A stretch of 64,000 nucleotides of DNA from Gonocerus acuteangulatus. Its lineage: Eukaryota; Arthropoda; Insecta; Hemiptera; Coreidae. Numbering within the stretch: position 1 is the stretch's first letter; every line of letters begins with the position of its first letter. Of this stretch, positions 55,770-64,000 are shown in pieces. The position numbers were made by a program, and so were the translations under genes. Where the stretch lies: contig OX328126.1 of the NCBI GenBank assembly GCA_946811695.1, forward strand, positions 8,322,197 through 8,386,196. The letters run 5' to 3'. The notes beneath the pieces were generated by a model. That model was not told where the DNA came from and did no database searches. It saw only the letters and a program-made list of their open reading frames with translations.

Positions 55770-55878
55770 ACCGTTGTCCATGTTTTTAACTTTTTTTTTT
55801 GTTTGTTATTTTATAATAACCTTTATCATATAAAACTTGGTGTAGTTTTATCAAGCAGAAAATGATAGTTTGCTTCGT

Positions 55879-55911
55879 CAGAGAAGCAGAATGTGATTTC
55901 TGCGAAATATC
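55879..55911 (+). ncRNA. Decayed hammerhead motif, subfamily 4
   Basis: Stem II GCAGAA/TTCTGC and GAAATATC are kept, but the 5' box reads TCAGAGA in place of CTGACGA. Confidence 0.5.
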
Positions 55912-55974
55912 ACCCACTAAAACCCACCGCTGGAGAATGCCGTATTAACATCAATATATGTATGTATATACATA

Positions 55975-56319
55975 TATATACATGCATGTACATAAATGAT
56001 GACCATTTAAGACGGTTCAAAAATGAAACAGTTGCCTGCGTTTTATGGCCGCAAAACTGTTGAATGGTTTGAACTCAGCTTTAAGAATTGGCCCATTGTT
56101 ACCATCGTGCGAATGCGTTTGGCGCGGGTTGAAAAGTTAAGAATCGCAGATGAGGATTTAATAGAATCACTTTTAGCATATCCTCCTTCAATAGAAAGGA
56201 ACCCCGCATATGGTTTCAACTCGATGACATTATATCTCTGAAAGTGCCGATTAGAAATTTTCAAGCTTCAGAACACATCGATCGCGGAAACTACCGTCGT
56301 TCAAATTTTTATGCGTGTA

Positions 56320-56336
<17 letters not shown>
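55975..56336. other. Unrecognised DNA with a 72-codon open frame
   Basis: The + strand frame 56023-56241 (WFELSFKNWPIVTIVRMRL) has ordinary composition and no motif I can name. Confidence 0.25.

Positions 56337-56392
<56 letters not shown>
56337..56392. repeat. (GT)n/(AT)n microsatellite
   Basis: Short GT run, then about 28 AT units. Confidence 0.9.
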
Positions 56393-56395
<3 letters not shown>

Positions 56396-56779
56396 TTTTC
56401 GCTCTCTACTACGCTCAAAAATGGTCCTGTTTTAATCCATTCCACCTTTGTGCCAGCGTTCCATGGGGGTGTATAGAAAATAATTTAGGAGGGGGGGATT
56501 GGCGAAATTTGGGGGGCTGAGAATTTAGGGGGTATGGAATAGTAACATTCTAGAATTTGCAATAGTTAGCCAATTAAAACGCTATTATACCCAAAAAAAA
56601 GTATTTTTTCTGATCTAAGTGATCATATTTAATTTATTTTACCGCTTTCGCCCTTAGCCTTCCCCTATATACGCCCATGCAGCTTTCTACTGGCCCCCGT
56701 GGACTCATAGCCAAATTGTGTGCCATTTCTTGGCTCTGGCACAAAGCCACCGGAGTGACTGCAAAAAAGACAACCAAGT

Positions 56780-57135
56780 ATATCATTGTTAGCATAAATA
56801 TGCTTTAGCGGTGACTAAACTGGAAAAAAAACTATACAAAAAAGTGTCCGCTGGCGTTCGCGCAGGCGCAGTGGTCATTGACGAAAAAGAAGATTGTATG
56901 TGTCACAAAAAAAATGTCCGCTGGCGTTCGCGCATGCGCAGTGGCGTGGCCATGTACGAAAAATAACACCGTATATGTCACAGAGTGACCGCTGGCTTTC
57001 GCGCATGCGCAGTGGCCATGTAGGAAAAGGAAGACTATATTTTATACAGTACATTACATAGGTATGTCAGGTGGACCTAAAGCATATTTATGTTTATGAA
57101 TTTGAGCAGAAGGCTCTAAACGAAGTATTTTTTTT
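56780..57135 (-). repeat. Repeat family B, copy 4, with internal triplication
   Basis: The segment GTCCGCTGGCGTTCGCGCAG, through GTGGTCATTGACGAAAAAG, is present three times in varied form (56845, 56917, 56985). It ends GCAGAAGGCTCTAAACGAAG and a T-run, about 155 bases before the Wnt exon. Confidence 0.7.
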
Positions 57136-57292
57136 TTTTAAGCAGACAATATATTGCCCTTAAACAATGTAGGGTACTTTACTGTCTTTCCAAGACACAA
57201 CATACTAAACCTAAACAAACGTTTGTTCTATTATATTATTATATTATATCTTAAGTGTCATATTATCTTTTTTATAATTGTTTAAACTGTAG

Positions 57293-57510
57293 GGTTTGTA
57301 GGAGCGAGAGGGTCATAGAAGGACTATATCTAAACAAGACTACAGGCTGCGATGGCTATGTTAGCAAGAGCCAGCGAAATGTCTGCTTACAGATTAACAA
57401 TCTAACCAAGATACTTAGATTCGCAACATTGGGAGCTATAGCATTATGCAAGAAGATATTCCACTTCGAGCATTGGCCTTGTCAAATAGATGAACAAACA
57501 TTTAAAAAAG
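57293..57510 (+). CDS. Wnt-family gene, internal exon 1 (N-terminal part)
   Basis: Secreted signalling ligand family. The exon lies between an acceptor (TTTAAACTGTAG, ending 57292) and a donor (AAAAAAG, then GTAAC at 57511). It encodes SKSQRNVCLQINNLTKILRF, then ATLGAIALCKKIFHFEHWPC. This fits the Wnt start QRxLCxxNPxLxxxxxxGAxxxIxECxxQFxxxRWNC: both cysteines, the Q/R before them, the GA and the [RH]WxC are in register. The more usual RWNC reads HWPC. It begins with one base of a split codon and ends in phase 1. The signal-peptide exon must lie upstream and was not found; about 20 codons before SKSQR have no assigned role. The Wnt subfamily is not assignable by eye. Family B and (AT)n repeats lie just upstream. 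Confidence 0.75.
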
Positions 57511-58129
57511 GTAACAATCCAATGATTTATTTACATAATGGAAATTAGTACTAATGCTTTTTCCCTTCTAAAATAGATTCATTTTTGCCTAAACTGGTTC
57601 GCTCAAAACAAACTCAAACTGACAAAAATCAGACTTTTTGTTTGGTAGGAGTTACTCATTTGTAGGAGTTTAAGAAGCACGATCTGTGGTGGGTTTGAAC
57701 GTTAGTTTCTTACCAGTGAAGTACAGCACTAGCGTATGTAGAAAATAATATCGGGGGGGGGCACCTAGGCATTTGTGGTGTACGGAAAATTTTAAATATT
57801 TTAGTGCAAAATGGTGGGTTTTAAGGTCCTCTGGACGCCTAATAGACCAGGGTAAATGTAGAAGACATTTTTAGTTGTTATAGGCTTTTTTTTACATGGA
57901 ATGTTCTCAACAAAACAAAATTTCGGGGGGGGGGGTGTACTGCAGCTCCCCTTATATACATCCCTGAAGTACAGCGAATGAATAAAAACAAACAGTTAAG
58001 TATTATTAATCTAAGTAATATAATCACTGAATATAAATAGAAAATAAAATTGTTTAAAGTGTACTTAGTATATTTCTATGCATATATATCCCGGATAAAA
58101 AAAAAAGGAAAAATGTATTTTATAAACAA

Positions 58130-58310
58130 TTATTGTATCAGGAGTTGGTCGTCAAGCTCTGTTGCTAGACCTGTACGAGGCTCGTCTTCAAGCTTGCGGT
58201 TTGTCGCTCAAAATCGTTCAAACCACCGCTGCACTTGTCGCTCACCAATGACATTATCGCCATATATTTGTACAAGTTTTCGATAAGTTCCTAAGGCATA
58301 ATATGGCGTA
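58130..58310 (-). pseudogene. Mariner transposase N-terminal remnant 2
   Basis: Minus strand: YGDNVIGERQVQRWFERF, stop, ATNRKLEDEPRTG. This is the mariner helix-turn-helix followed by LEDxPRxGR. An in-frame stop and truncation on both sides. A family different from 24870-25150. Confidence 0.72.
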
Positions 58311-58819
58311 AGCGGTGTCTTGGGAGATCCTTTTCAAATGAAATTTCCGCACAGAATAAATACGTTTCACCAACCAAAACATGAAAAATAAAAGGGTATT
58401 TGGGCGATTCTACAGAAAAGTAGCACTTTTTGGTTTTTGTTAATTATTCAGTCCGTATTGAAAATATTAATATTTTTCCTTTTTAGTAAGGTGATACAAA
58501 ACTATTTTGAATCATACCTAGGACTGGATGATCTGTAACAACCTTTGATCTGGAGCTGATTCTCACTCCCCTGCCCTGTCACACTACTCGGGTTTGTAAC
58601 TTTCGTTGATTTTTTTAGGCCTACAGTAACTTGCAGGAAGTTTTCTGTTAGAGTATTTTTTTTTTCATTATGCCCTCAAGAATGTAGCTGGAAGAGAAAA
58701 AACTAAAAAATGTTATCCTAAGGATGACAAAAGCTTTGAAAACAAAACATTTGTGAAGCGGAACATTTGTGAAGGTTGGACTCATGACGGAATTTTTGAA
58801 AAATTTCTTCAAATCTTTA

Positions 58820-58860
58820 TCGATCCTACCTAGTAGACACCGAAAATGACCCCCGTTAAA

Positions 58861-58914
<54 letters not shown>

Positions 58915-59980
58915 CTGTTAACACGATAGCAGCCAGAGTTTTTGTTTTTTCGTCACGAAACTTGGTATATAGCATTCAATTAGCAAACGATTGAACGAGT
59001 TCGTTAACCACCAAAGTCGGTCCAGTGGAAGGGGGGGTTTACCCCGACACTGGACCGACCACAACACTAATTTGACTATGTCAGCCGTAATATTTGTTAT
59101 ATTTCAACGAAACTTGGTATTCGTAGTGGTAATATAGAGAGAAAAGTGAAATATAAAAATGAACTAAATCGGTTCATTAGAAGGGGGGGGGGTTTACTCC
59201 GGACCCACAATACCAATTCGCCACTACCAGCCGTGATTTTGGGTATATTTCGACGAAACTCGGTATTCGTAGAGGTAATCCAAAGGTAAATATGTGTTGT
59301 AAAAATAAACTAAATCGGTTCATTAGGAGGGGGGGTTTACTCCGGACCCACAATACCAATTCGCCACTACCAGCCGTGATTTTTGGTATATTTCGACGAA
59401 ACACGGTATTCGTAGTGGTAATCTACAGGTAAATATGTGTTGTAAAAATAAACTAAATCGGTTGATTAGAAGGGGGGGTTTACTCCGGACCCAAATTCCT
59501 AATATATTCATACCGGTCGTAATTTCTGCTGTATTGTAACGAAACGCGGTATACGTGGTGGGTAACTCATGAGAAAGAAGTGTTGTAAAAATGAGCTGAA
59601 TCGGTCAATCGGAAAGCGGGGGTTTAATTGGTAATATATTTCAATAGAAAAGCCCGCCAGACGTAGGTTCACAAAGCCGCCGCAAGGAGCGCTTTCTACC
59701 ACTAGAGTGACTGTATCCTGTTCCTGCGTTAGATCAAAATACGATAATATGAGGTATTTTGTATTTATTACGTAGTGTAGTAGGTACCATGTGTAAACAT
59801 AACTCTGGAAGCAAATTAATAATTGATCAGTTACTCATTACAAATTTAAAAGAGAACTATTCATGTTTTTATTTTATTTATGTAGGATATTTTAAGCAAA
59901 TTATTCTGGAAAGCAGTCTACACTACCCAAATTCTGAGGAAAGTGCTTAGTTATGCAGCTCCTGCGTGACAGACTTTTTA
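58820..59980 (+). mobile_element. Family E/F element, copy 2, with 143 bp tandem units
   Basis: GACACCGAAAATGACCCCCG near 58837, (AT)n at 58863-58907, CTGTTAACACGATAGCAGCC, then about four 143 bp units (GTTTACTCCGGACC at 59191, 59334 and 59477). A unique part follows, then GCAGCTCCTGCGTGAC at 59955. Copy 1 (53660-54345, minus) has the same order with fewer units. Confidence 0.6.
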
Positions 59981-60785
59981 TTTTTCAGTCAGCTAGTTTA
60001 GAATCTCAATGTACACAAAAACCAAATCAGCTTGATTTTGATTTCTGGAAAGAGAGGATCTGCTTTGAAGGTTTTTTTCAAGTAAAATGACGAGTTGTAA
60101 AAATTGTTTATCACTCCCCTGCTCTTCATAAAAAATCAGTTGATTTTTATTCTTGTGATTTGATAACATTGTTTGATAAGTGCCCCAAAACACTTTATTT
60201 AGATGTCATTAAAAGCTTTTCATTATAAACAGGGTGTGCTACAGGTGATCCAAACTTCAAAATTATCCCTGCCCTGTTTCTCACTCCCCTGTCAGTTATA
60301 GTACAACACTGAGGCACACGACGAAATTGATATTCTAAAGCAAGACTTAGTTTCGCAATTTATACTAAAACCTTTGGCCTAGTAGTATTAACTTTTGTTC
60401 TGTTAATTTATTAAATAAAAATAATTGACACAAATGTGCTTTTTTTTCACGTTTTCTCAACAGGGAAGTGAGGATTAAATTTTTATCACTACGGTGTCAG
60501 TACAAAAAATATTGTTTAATTATATTTTCCCAAGAAGTGTTTTTGTCAAGGCTTTTGCCATTTCCCCGGTTTAATATACCATGCTGCATTCTCAGAATGG
60601 CTGTTAGAAACATATATTGCTAAGAAATATTGTTTTCTTACTCTTATTCTCACTCCCCTACAACCCAAAAACAAAATGGCTGCTTTTTAGCCACTTAGGC
60701 CATGAAAACTAATTGACCAATGCTTTGGTAATATTAAGTTAGACGTGCTTTATTATCTCTGAGGTAAAAATCAAACAAAGAAAAT

Positions 60786-60786
60786 G

Positions 60787-60853
<67 letters not shown>
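60786..60853. repeat. Poly(A) tract in the Wnt intron
   Basis: About 68 A, pure. It lies 40 bases inside the right end of the TIR element. Confidence 0.9.
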
Positions 60854-60858
<5 letters not shown>

Positions 60859-61190
60859 TCACCAAAAGTGCTACTTTTCTGTAGAATTACCCATTTAATT
60901 CTATATTAAACAAAAATAAATTGATAAAGAGGGAACATAAACAGACAGAATATGAAAAACCGACATTACTCATGGGATGACCTGATATAAATTAACAAAT
61001 TCAACATGAAATGGAGTTATGAACTAGATACATCTTGTCAATTTTCAAAGTAGCTTTTGAAACTGGATTAAATAAAATTTAAGAATGATGAAGAATAACT
61101 TTTGAATATTTAATTTGTAGACTTATACGGTCCAAATCATTACAAATATTATAGTCTTCTGGTATTGACCGTTGCACAAACTTCTTTGCT

Positions 61191-61224
61191 GACGTTTTGC
61201 TAGTCATAATGCCAGCTTCCTCAG
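61191..61224 (-). ncRNA. Diverged hammerhead motif, subfamily 5 (left)
   Basis: Minus strand CTGAGGA, GCTGGC...GACTAGC, AAAACGTC; G12 appears to be A. Probably inactive. Confidence 0.5.
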
Positions 61225-61260
61225 GGCTTAATCTGAGAATGAGGATTGTCAGACTAAGCC

Positions 61261-61295
61261 CTGAGAAAGCTGGCAGTATGACTAGCGAAAATGTC
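61261..61295 (+). ncRNA. Diverged hammerhead motif, subfamily 5 (right)
   Basis: CTGAGAA (G8 to A), the same stem II, GAAAATGTC with one extra base. Stem I GCC/GGC is intact. Probably inactive. Confidence 0.5.
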
Positions 61296-61369
61296 GGCAA
61301 AGAAGTTTGTGACACGGTCAATACCAGAAGACTATAATATTTGTAAATTTTGTATAAATCTGCTTTCAG

Positions 61370-61605
61370 TTGGAAGAGAGCGAGCTTTCTTGACGAGTCT
61401 ATTGGCTTGGAGTGTGTCACAAGCAGCTGCATTATTCTGTGCTAAAGGAGAGCTTTACGGATGCCAACACTTGAAGAATCCTCTGTGCTCTGATGTACTT
61501 ACTAGAGGTACTGCGATTACAAGGCGGTTCTTTCTCTCTGCTGCTGGATATGGATTGGATATTATTGGGAAAATGATTAAGCATAATATAGCAAATGGAA
61601 TTCAA
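61370..61605 (+). CDS. Wnt-family gene, internal exon 2
   Basis: Acceptor TGCTTTCAG (ending 61369); donor TTCAA, then GTATGT at 61606. Its first two bases complete the codon left by the previous exon (G+TT). It reads on as VGRERAFLTSLLAWSVSQAA, then ALFCAKGELYGC. This matches the Wnt block GxRETAFxxAxxxAxxxxxxxxACxxGELxxC, including both cysteines and GEL. After that, RGTAITRRFFLSAAGYGLDI, then IGKMIKHN, weakly fits the GGCSDNxxYGxxxxxxF segment, though its usual cysteine reads as alanine. The exon ends in phase 0. The later Wnt exons, including the palmitoleoylated serine loop, are not seen. Two in-phase, motif-bearing exons make a host gene likely; a decaying gene cannot be excluded. Confidence 0.72.
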
Positions 61606-61764
61606 GTATGTTTATTGGGCTCTACAAAAATTAGCAATACAAGCTATATAAGAATATTCATTTTAAATAATGTATTAATTGTATGCACATATAATTGTAG
61701 ACCTCTGCGGGTTTAATTTATAAACTTATCAAATGAATGAATGGATTATTGTAAATTTACTTTG

Positions 61765-61869
<105 letters not shown>

Positions 61870-61920
61870 CAGAAGATAAAAACAAATTCAGTCTTCCCAC
61901 AAAATTTCTTTATTTTGCAT

Positions 61921-61952
61921 TAGGCCTTTCAACACAAATGTGCCATCATCAG
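61921..61952 (-). ncRNA. Hammerhead ribozyme motif, subfamily 6 (left)
   Basis: Minus strand CTGATGA, stem II GGCACA/TGTGTT, GAAAGGCCTA. Stem III AGGCCU is self-complementary and longer than in the other subfamilies. Cleavage would follow the final A. Stem I has one mismatch. Confidence 0.72.
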
Positions 61953-62144
61953 GTGCTAACAACAAATAGAAATATGCATTAATATTATCGGACTCAAAAA
62001 TTAGTACATTTTTTGGCTTATAGTACATTAGAAGGACAATGTATAATTATAATTTATAAAGCCTATGTATGTACTGTAAGCAAAAACATGTACTAATTTT
62101 TGAGTCAGATAATATTAATGCATGTTTCTATTTGCTGTTAGCAC

Positions 62145-62176
62145 CTGATGATGGCACATTTGTGTTGAAAGGCCTA
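62145..62176 (+). ncRNA. Hammerhead ribozyme motif, subfamily 6 (right)
   Basis: Same motif on the + strand, with a perfect four-pair stem I (GCAC with GTGC). Confidence 0.78.
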
Positions 62177-62253
62177 GTGCAAAATAAAGAAATTTTGAGG
62201 GAAGACTGAATTTGTTTTTACCTTCTGGAATTAATTCAACCCCACTACCGGAA

Positions 62254-62259
<6 letters not shown>

Positions 62260-62325
<66 letters not shown>
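62260..62325. repeat. (AT)n microsatellite
   Basis: About 33 AT units on the far side of the palindrome. Confidence 0.95.
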
Positions 62326-62328
<3 letters not shown>

Positions 62329-62333
62329 TATGC

Positions 62334-62995
62334 TTGCAGATGACCCAAAATATATCTAAATTACCTCAGATCTTAGAAGGCATGGGGTCATTAAAGCAGG
62401 AATCCTCTATTCATACTACTTTATTTAATAGACCCGACAAGGGGCACTTCTTGCTAGGAAGTCCACTTGTCACTATGTACTTGTCACTCTGGAATCTGGC
62501 TTCAAACTCTGGACATTTTTCTACTTGGATGGTTTCATGAAAAAAAAAGAGAAACCATTTTTTGTTTGCACTTCAACGCCCAAACTTGGGACACCCTGTA
62601 TAAATAAAAAACCGTATTTGTATTATAAAAAACCGTATTTGTGTATTTGTATAAAAAACCGTATTTGTAATATTATTTTTCTTGATGCATTTTTTTGGAA
62701 TAATAAGACTAAGTTTATTAATATTATTTTCAGGAGAACAGAAAAACTAAATGCATTAGTTTTAAATCATTTCATGACAGGAAACATAGAATATCCTGGT
62801 CTCCAGTATTAACAAACAAATATATAGCTGAAGCATTTATCTCCAAATACCATTCAGCGTATAAATGGGTAACTAACAGGTATAAATGGGTAACTAACAG
62901 GTATAAATTACTTCTATATATTCTTAACATTACACTGCTTTAAATGAGCTTTTTTGATAACGATGTGAATAAATGTTCCAAAACTTTATTAATTT
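62334..62995. other. Unassigned DNA downstream of the Wnt exons
   Basis: Possible acceptors occur at 62338 (TGCTTGCAG) and 62732 (TTATTTTCAG), but no Wnt motif follows either. GGGACACCCTGTATA at 62588-62602 is a mariner-type end. Small tandem repeats: ACCGTATTTGTATTATAAAA (three units, 62609-62670) and GTATAAATGGGTAACTAACA (two units, 62861-62905). Confidence 0.4.
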
Positions 62996-63178
62996 TATTG
63001 AGAGGAGATCGTTGACCGTAGATGATGCAAGGTACGGATTGTTGGGGTTCGGTCACTGCTACTAAATAATAAAACTACATTTTATCATAAAAATGGTTTT
63101 ATTGTGCCGACGTTTCGGCTTGAACTTCAAGCCTTCATCAGGGCTGTAAAAAACAAGTAGGACGGATGTAATACTGAA

Positions 63179-63233
<55 letters not shown>

Positions 63234-63240
63234 TACATAC
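62996..63240. mobile_element. Hammerhead element end, subfamily 2
   Basis: Starts TTGAGAGGAGATCGTTGACC with GGGGTTCGGTCACTGCTACT (compare 4396-4518). Then comes the hammerhead on the minus strand and a spacer, running into (AT)n at 63183-63232. No inverted partner is seen. Confidence 0.6.
63109..63141 (-). ncRNA. Hammerhead ribozyme motif, subfamily 2
   Basis: Minus strand CTGATGA, stem II GGCTTGAA/TTCAAGCC (eight pairs, loop G), GAAACGTC. Stem I GCC with GGC. Core complete; the longest stem II in the set. Confidence 0.8.
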
Positions 63241-64000
63241 ACAAATACACATACATATATATATATGGAAAAAGACAAAAACATAAAATACTAGAACATA
63301 ATATATAGAAGAACAATGTGCTCTAGAAGTGTTTGGATTGTTAGGAAAACAGATATAAGAATAACAGATTACATATTAGATTATATATAAGGATAACAAT
63401 ATGGGCTTACCGATGGGACGATAGAGAACTATTCCTCACAAATGCGGGATCATTTCTGACAGTTAATACAGGGAAACATAGGAAGAAAGGAGTTGGTGAG
63501 GGGGGGTTCTGGACCACCCAATGGACAGAGAACATAGAAGATGAAAGAAAGAGCGGCAAAAGCGGCGAAGTACAGTAAGGGGTCATAAAGTCATAAAATG
63601 TTGTGTTAATGGAAAGGGAGGCAGGTATAAAGGGCTATATTGAAGGCGGTATAGGGGATTAGGATGGAGTTTTTAATAAATGGAAGATGTTGGAGTAGGT
63701 AGAGGTTATTAATTTTAGTGCAATCTACTACAGATTTAGTCTATATAATTTATCAAATGTTAGTTAATCATATGAGGTACTTCTGATCAGAAGAGGAACT
63801 CACCATTTGATGTTTTCATTTTTATTTTACTATTCATCTCATTCATTAAGAGTATAGTAGTAGGTGTAGTTTGTTGACTTTGCCCATGTACAATATGCGA
63901 AATCGGTTCGATCGGATCTGTGCGGATTAGAACGGCAAACTCGAGTATTTTTCTCAAAAATCAGATTTAGCAAGTTCACCCTTCTGGTCGGTACTTACAC
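63241..64000. other. Unassigned DNA to the window end
   Basis: Short (CA)/(TA) runs to 63270, then G-rich purine stretches (63470-63680) like those in the centre of element D. No gene recognised. Confidence 0.35.

Larger units (their letters stand above)
55665..55965. mobile_element. Hammerhead palindrome, subfamily 4
   Basis: Arms GTTAATACGGCATTCTCCAG and complement at 55700-55775 and 55875-55950, with 55790-55860 between. Short AT runs lie at 55650 and 55965. The left motif is intact, the right one decayed. Confidence 0.75.
58402..60892. mobile_element. TIR element in the Wnt intron
   Basis: Left GGGCGATTCTACAGAAAAGT, continuing AGCACTTTTTGG; right AAAAGTGCTACTTTTCTGTA, continuing GAATTACCC. 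About 30 bp TIR with two mismatches. ATTT flanks both ends. Inside, TCTCACTCCCCTG recurs at 58561, 60112, 60278 and 60650, and family E/F DNA is nested (58820-59980). A 68 A run is near the right end. No transposase; superfamily unknown. Confidence 0.6.
61141..61346. mobile_element. Hammerhead palindrome, subfamily 5, next to a Wnt exon
   Basis: TACAAATATTATAGTCTTCT and its complement bound a 206 bp inverted repeat centred near 61240. Each arm carries a diverged hammerhead. The right end is about 23 bases from the acceptor of the exon at 61370, so the branch-point region must lie in or beside it. Confidence 0.7.
57511..61369 (+). other. Wnt intron (3859 bp) filled with repeats
   Basis: GTAAC at the 5' end and CTGCTTTCAG at the 3' end. 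Phase 1 on both sides. Wnt genes commonly have an intron just before the G-R-E-T-A-F segment, which is where this one falls. It holds a mariner remnant, a TIR element with nested family E/F DNA, a 68 A run and a hammerhead palindrome. Confidence 0.65.

Noticed and set aside
61079..61432. 117-codon minus-strand frame opposite the Wnt exon
   Set aside because: It is antisense to a motif-bearing exon with good splice sites and crosses the hammerhead palindrome.
62525..62812. A third Wnt exon
   Set aside because: An acceptor-like TTATTTTCAG exists at 62732, but the translation shows none of the later Wnt cysteines and the frame is AT-rich noise.

Overview
This is an AT-rich, gene-poor stretch of a eukaryotic nuclear genome, almost certainly animal and most likely an arthropod (probably an insect). 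The evidence is spliced exons with GT-AG borders, poly(A)-tailed LINEs, SINEs with tRNA and 5S rRNA heads, and mariner, pogo and hAT transposon remains. No bacterial operon, CRISPR array or plasmid feature is present. I cannot name the species. Most open frames in the window are low-complexity or transposon-derived.

Host gene: I recognise one, on the + strand in the last 7 kb. Two exons (57293-57510 and 61370-61605) join in phase across a 3.86 kb intron. They give a divergent Wnt-family N-terminal half. The intron is packed with repeats, and a palindromic hammerhead element ends about 20-25 bases before the second exon's splice acceptor.

Most striking signal: about two dozen hammerhead-ribozyme motifs in at least six sequence-distinct subfamilies. 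Each has a CUGANGA box, a stem II, GAA(A), and a very short self-complementary stem III (ACGU, AUAU or AGGCCU). Most occur as inverted pairs inside palindromic elements of 0.1-0.9 kb. Five members of one subfamily have 10-14 bp target-site duplications. They share a terminal motif (CCGAATCCCAACC) and resemble the hammerhead-bearing ends of Penelope-like retroelements. A degraded Penelope-like reverse transcriptase tail lies at 13763-14130.

Layout. 1-3000: AT-rich DNA plus a GC-rich island. 3000-7200: hammerhead foldback elements A and B, a minisatellite made from their end, and repeat family A. 7240-12660: a large inverted-repeat element holding a Jockey-type LINE, a tRNA-Leu-like SINE and a TIR element nested in one another. 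12.8-16.3 kb: Jockey, Penelope and RNase-H LINE remnants. 16.6-25.3 kb: foldbacks, a hAT element with a perfect 8 bp duplication, a 1.7 kb mariner-type palindrome and a mariner transposase remnant. 25.8-31.5 kb: tRNA-Ile-like SINEs, one split by another SINE. 31.8-33.6 kb: family A and a 104 bp satellite. 35.2-37.8 kb: hammerhead element C, family C with a nested LINE, and another SINE. 38.8-45 kb: small satellites, an endonuclease-type LINE tail and another LINE tail with an in-frame triplication and an insertion. 46.2-50.4 kb: 5S-derived SINEs, hammerhead element D and a 50/40 bp satellite. 51.4-53.2 kb: a pogo/Tigger element split by a family A element. 53.2-56 kb: a 22 bp minisatellite and three hammerhead palindromes. 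56-64 kb: the Wnt gene and further hammerhead elements among long (AT)n arrays.

The elements interact mainly by nesting. SINE families with different Pol III heads share 3' tail modules that resemble the 3' end of the LINE at 15505-16293.
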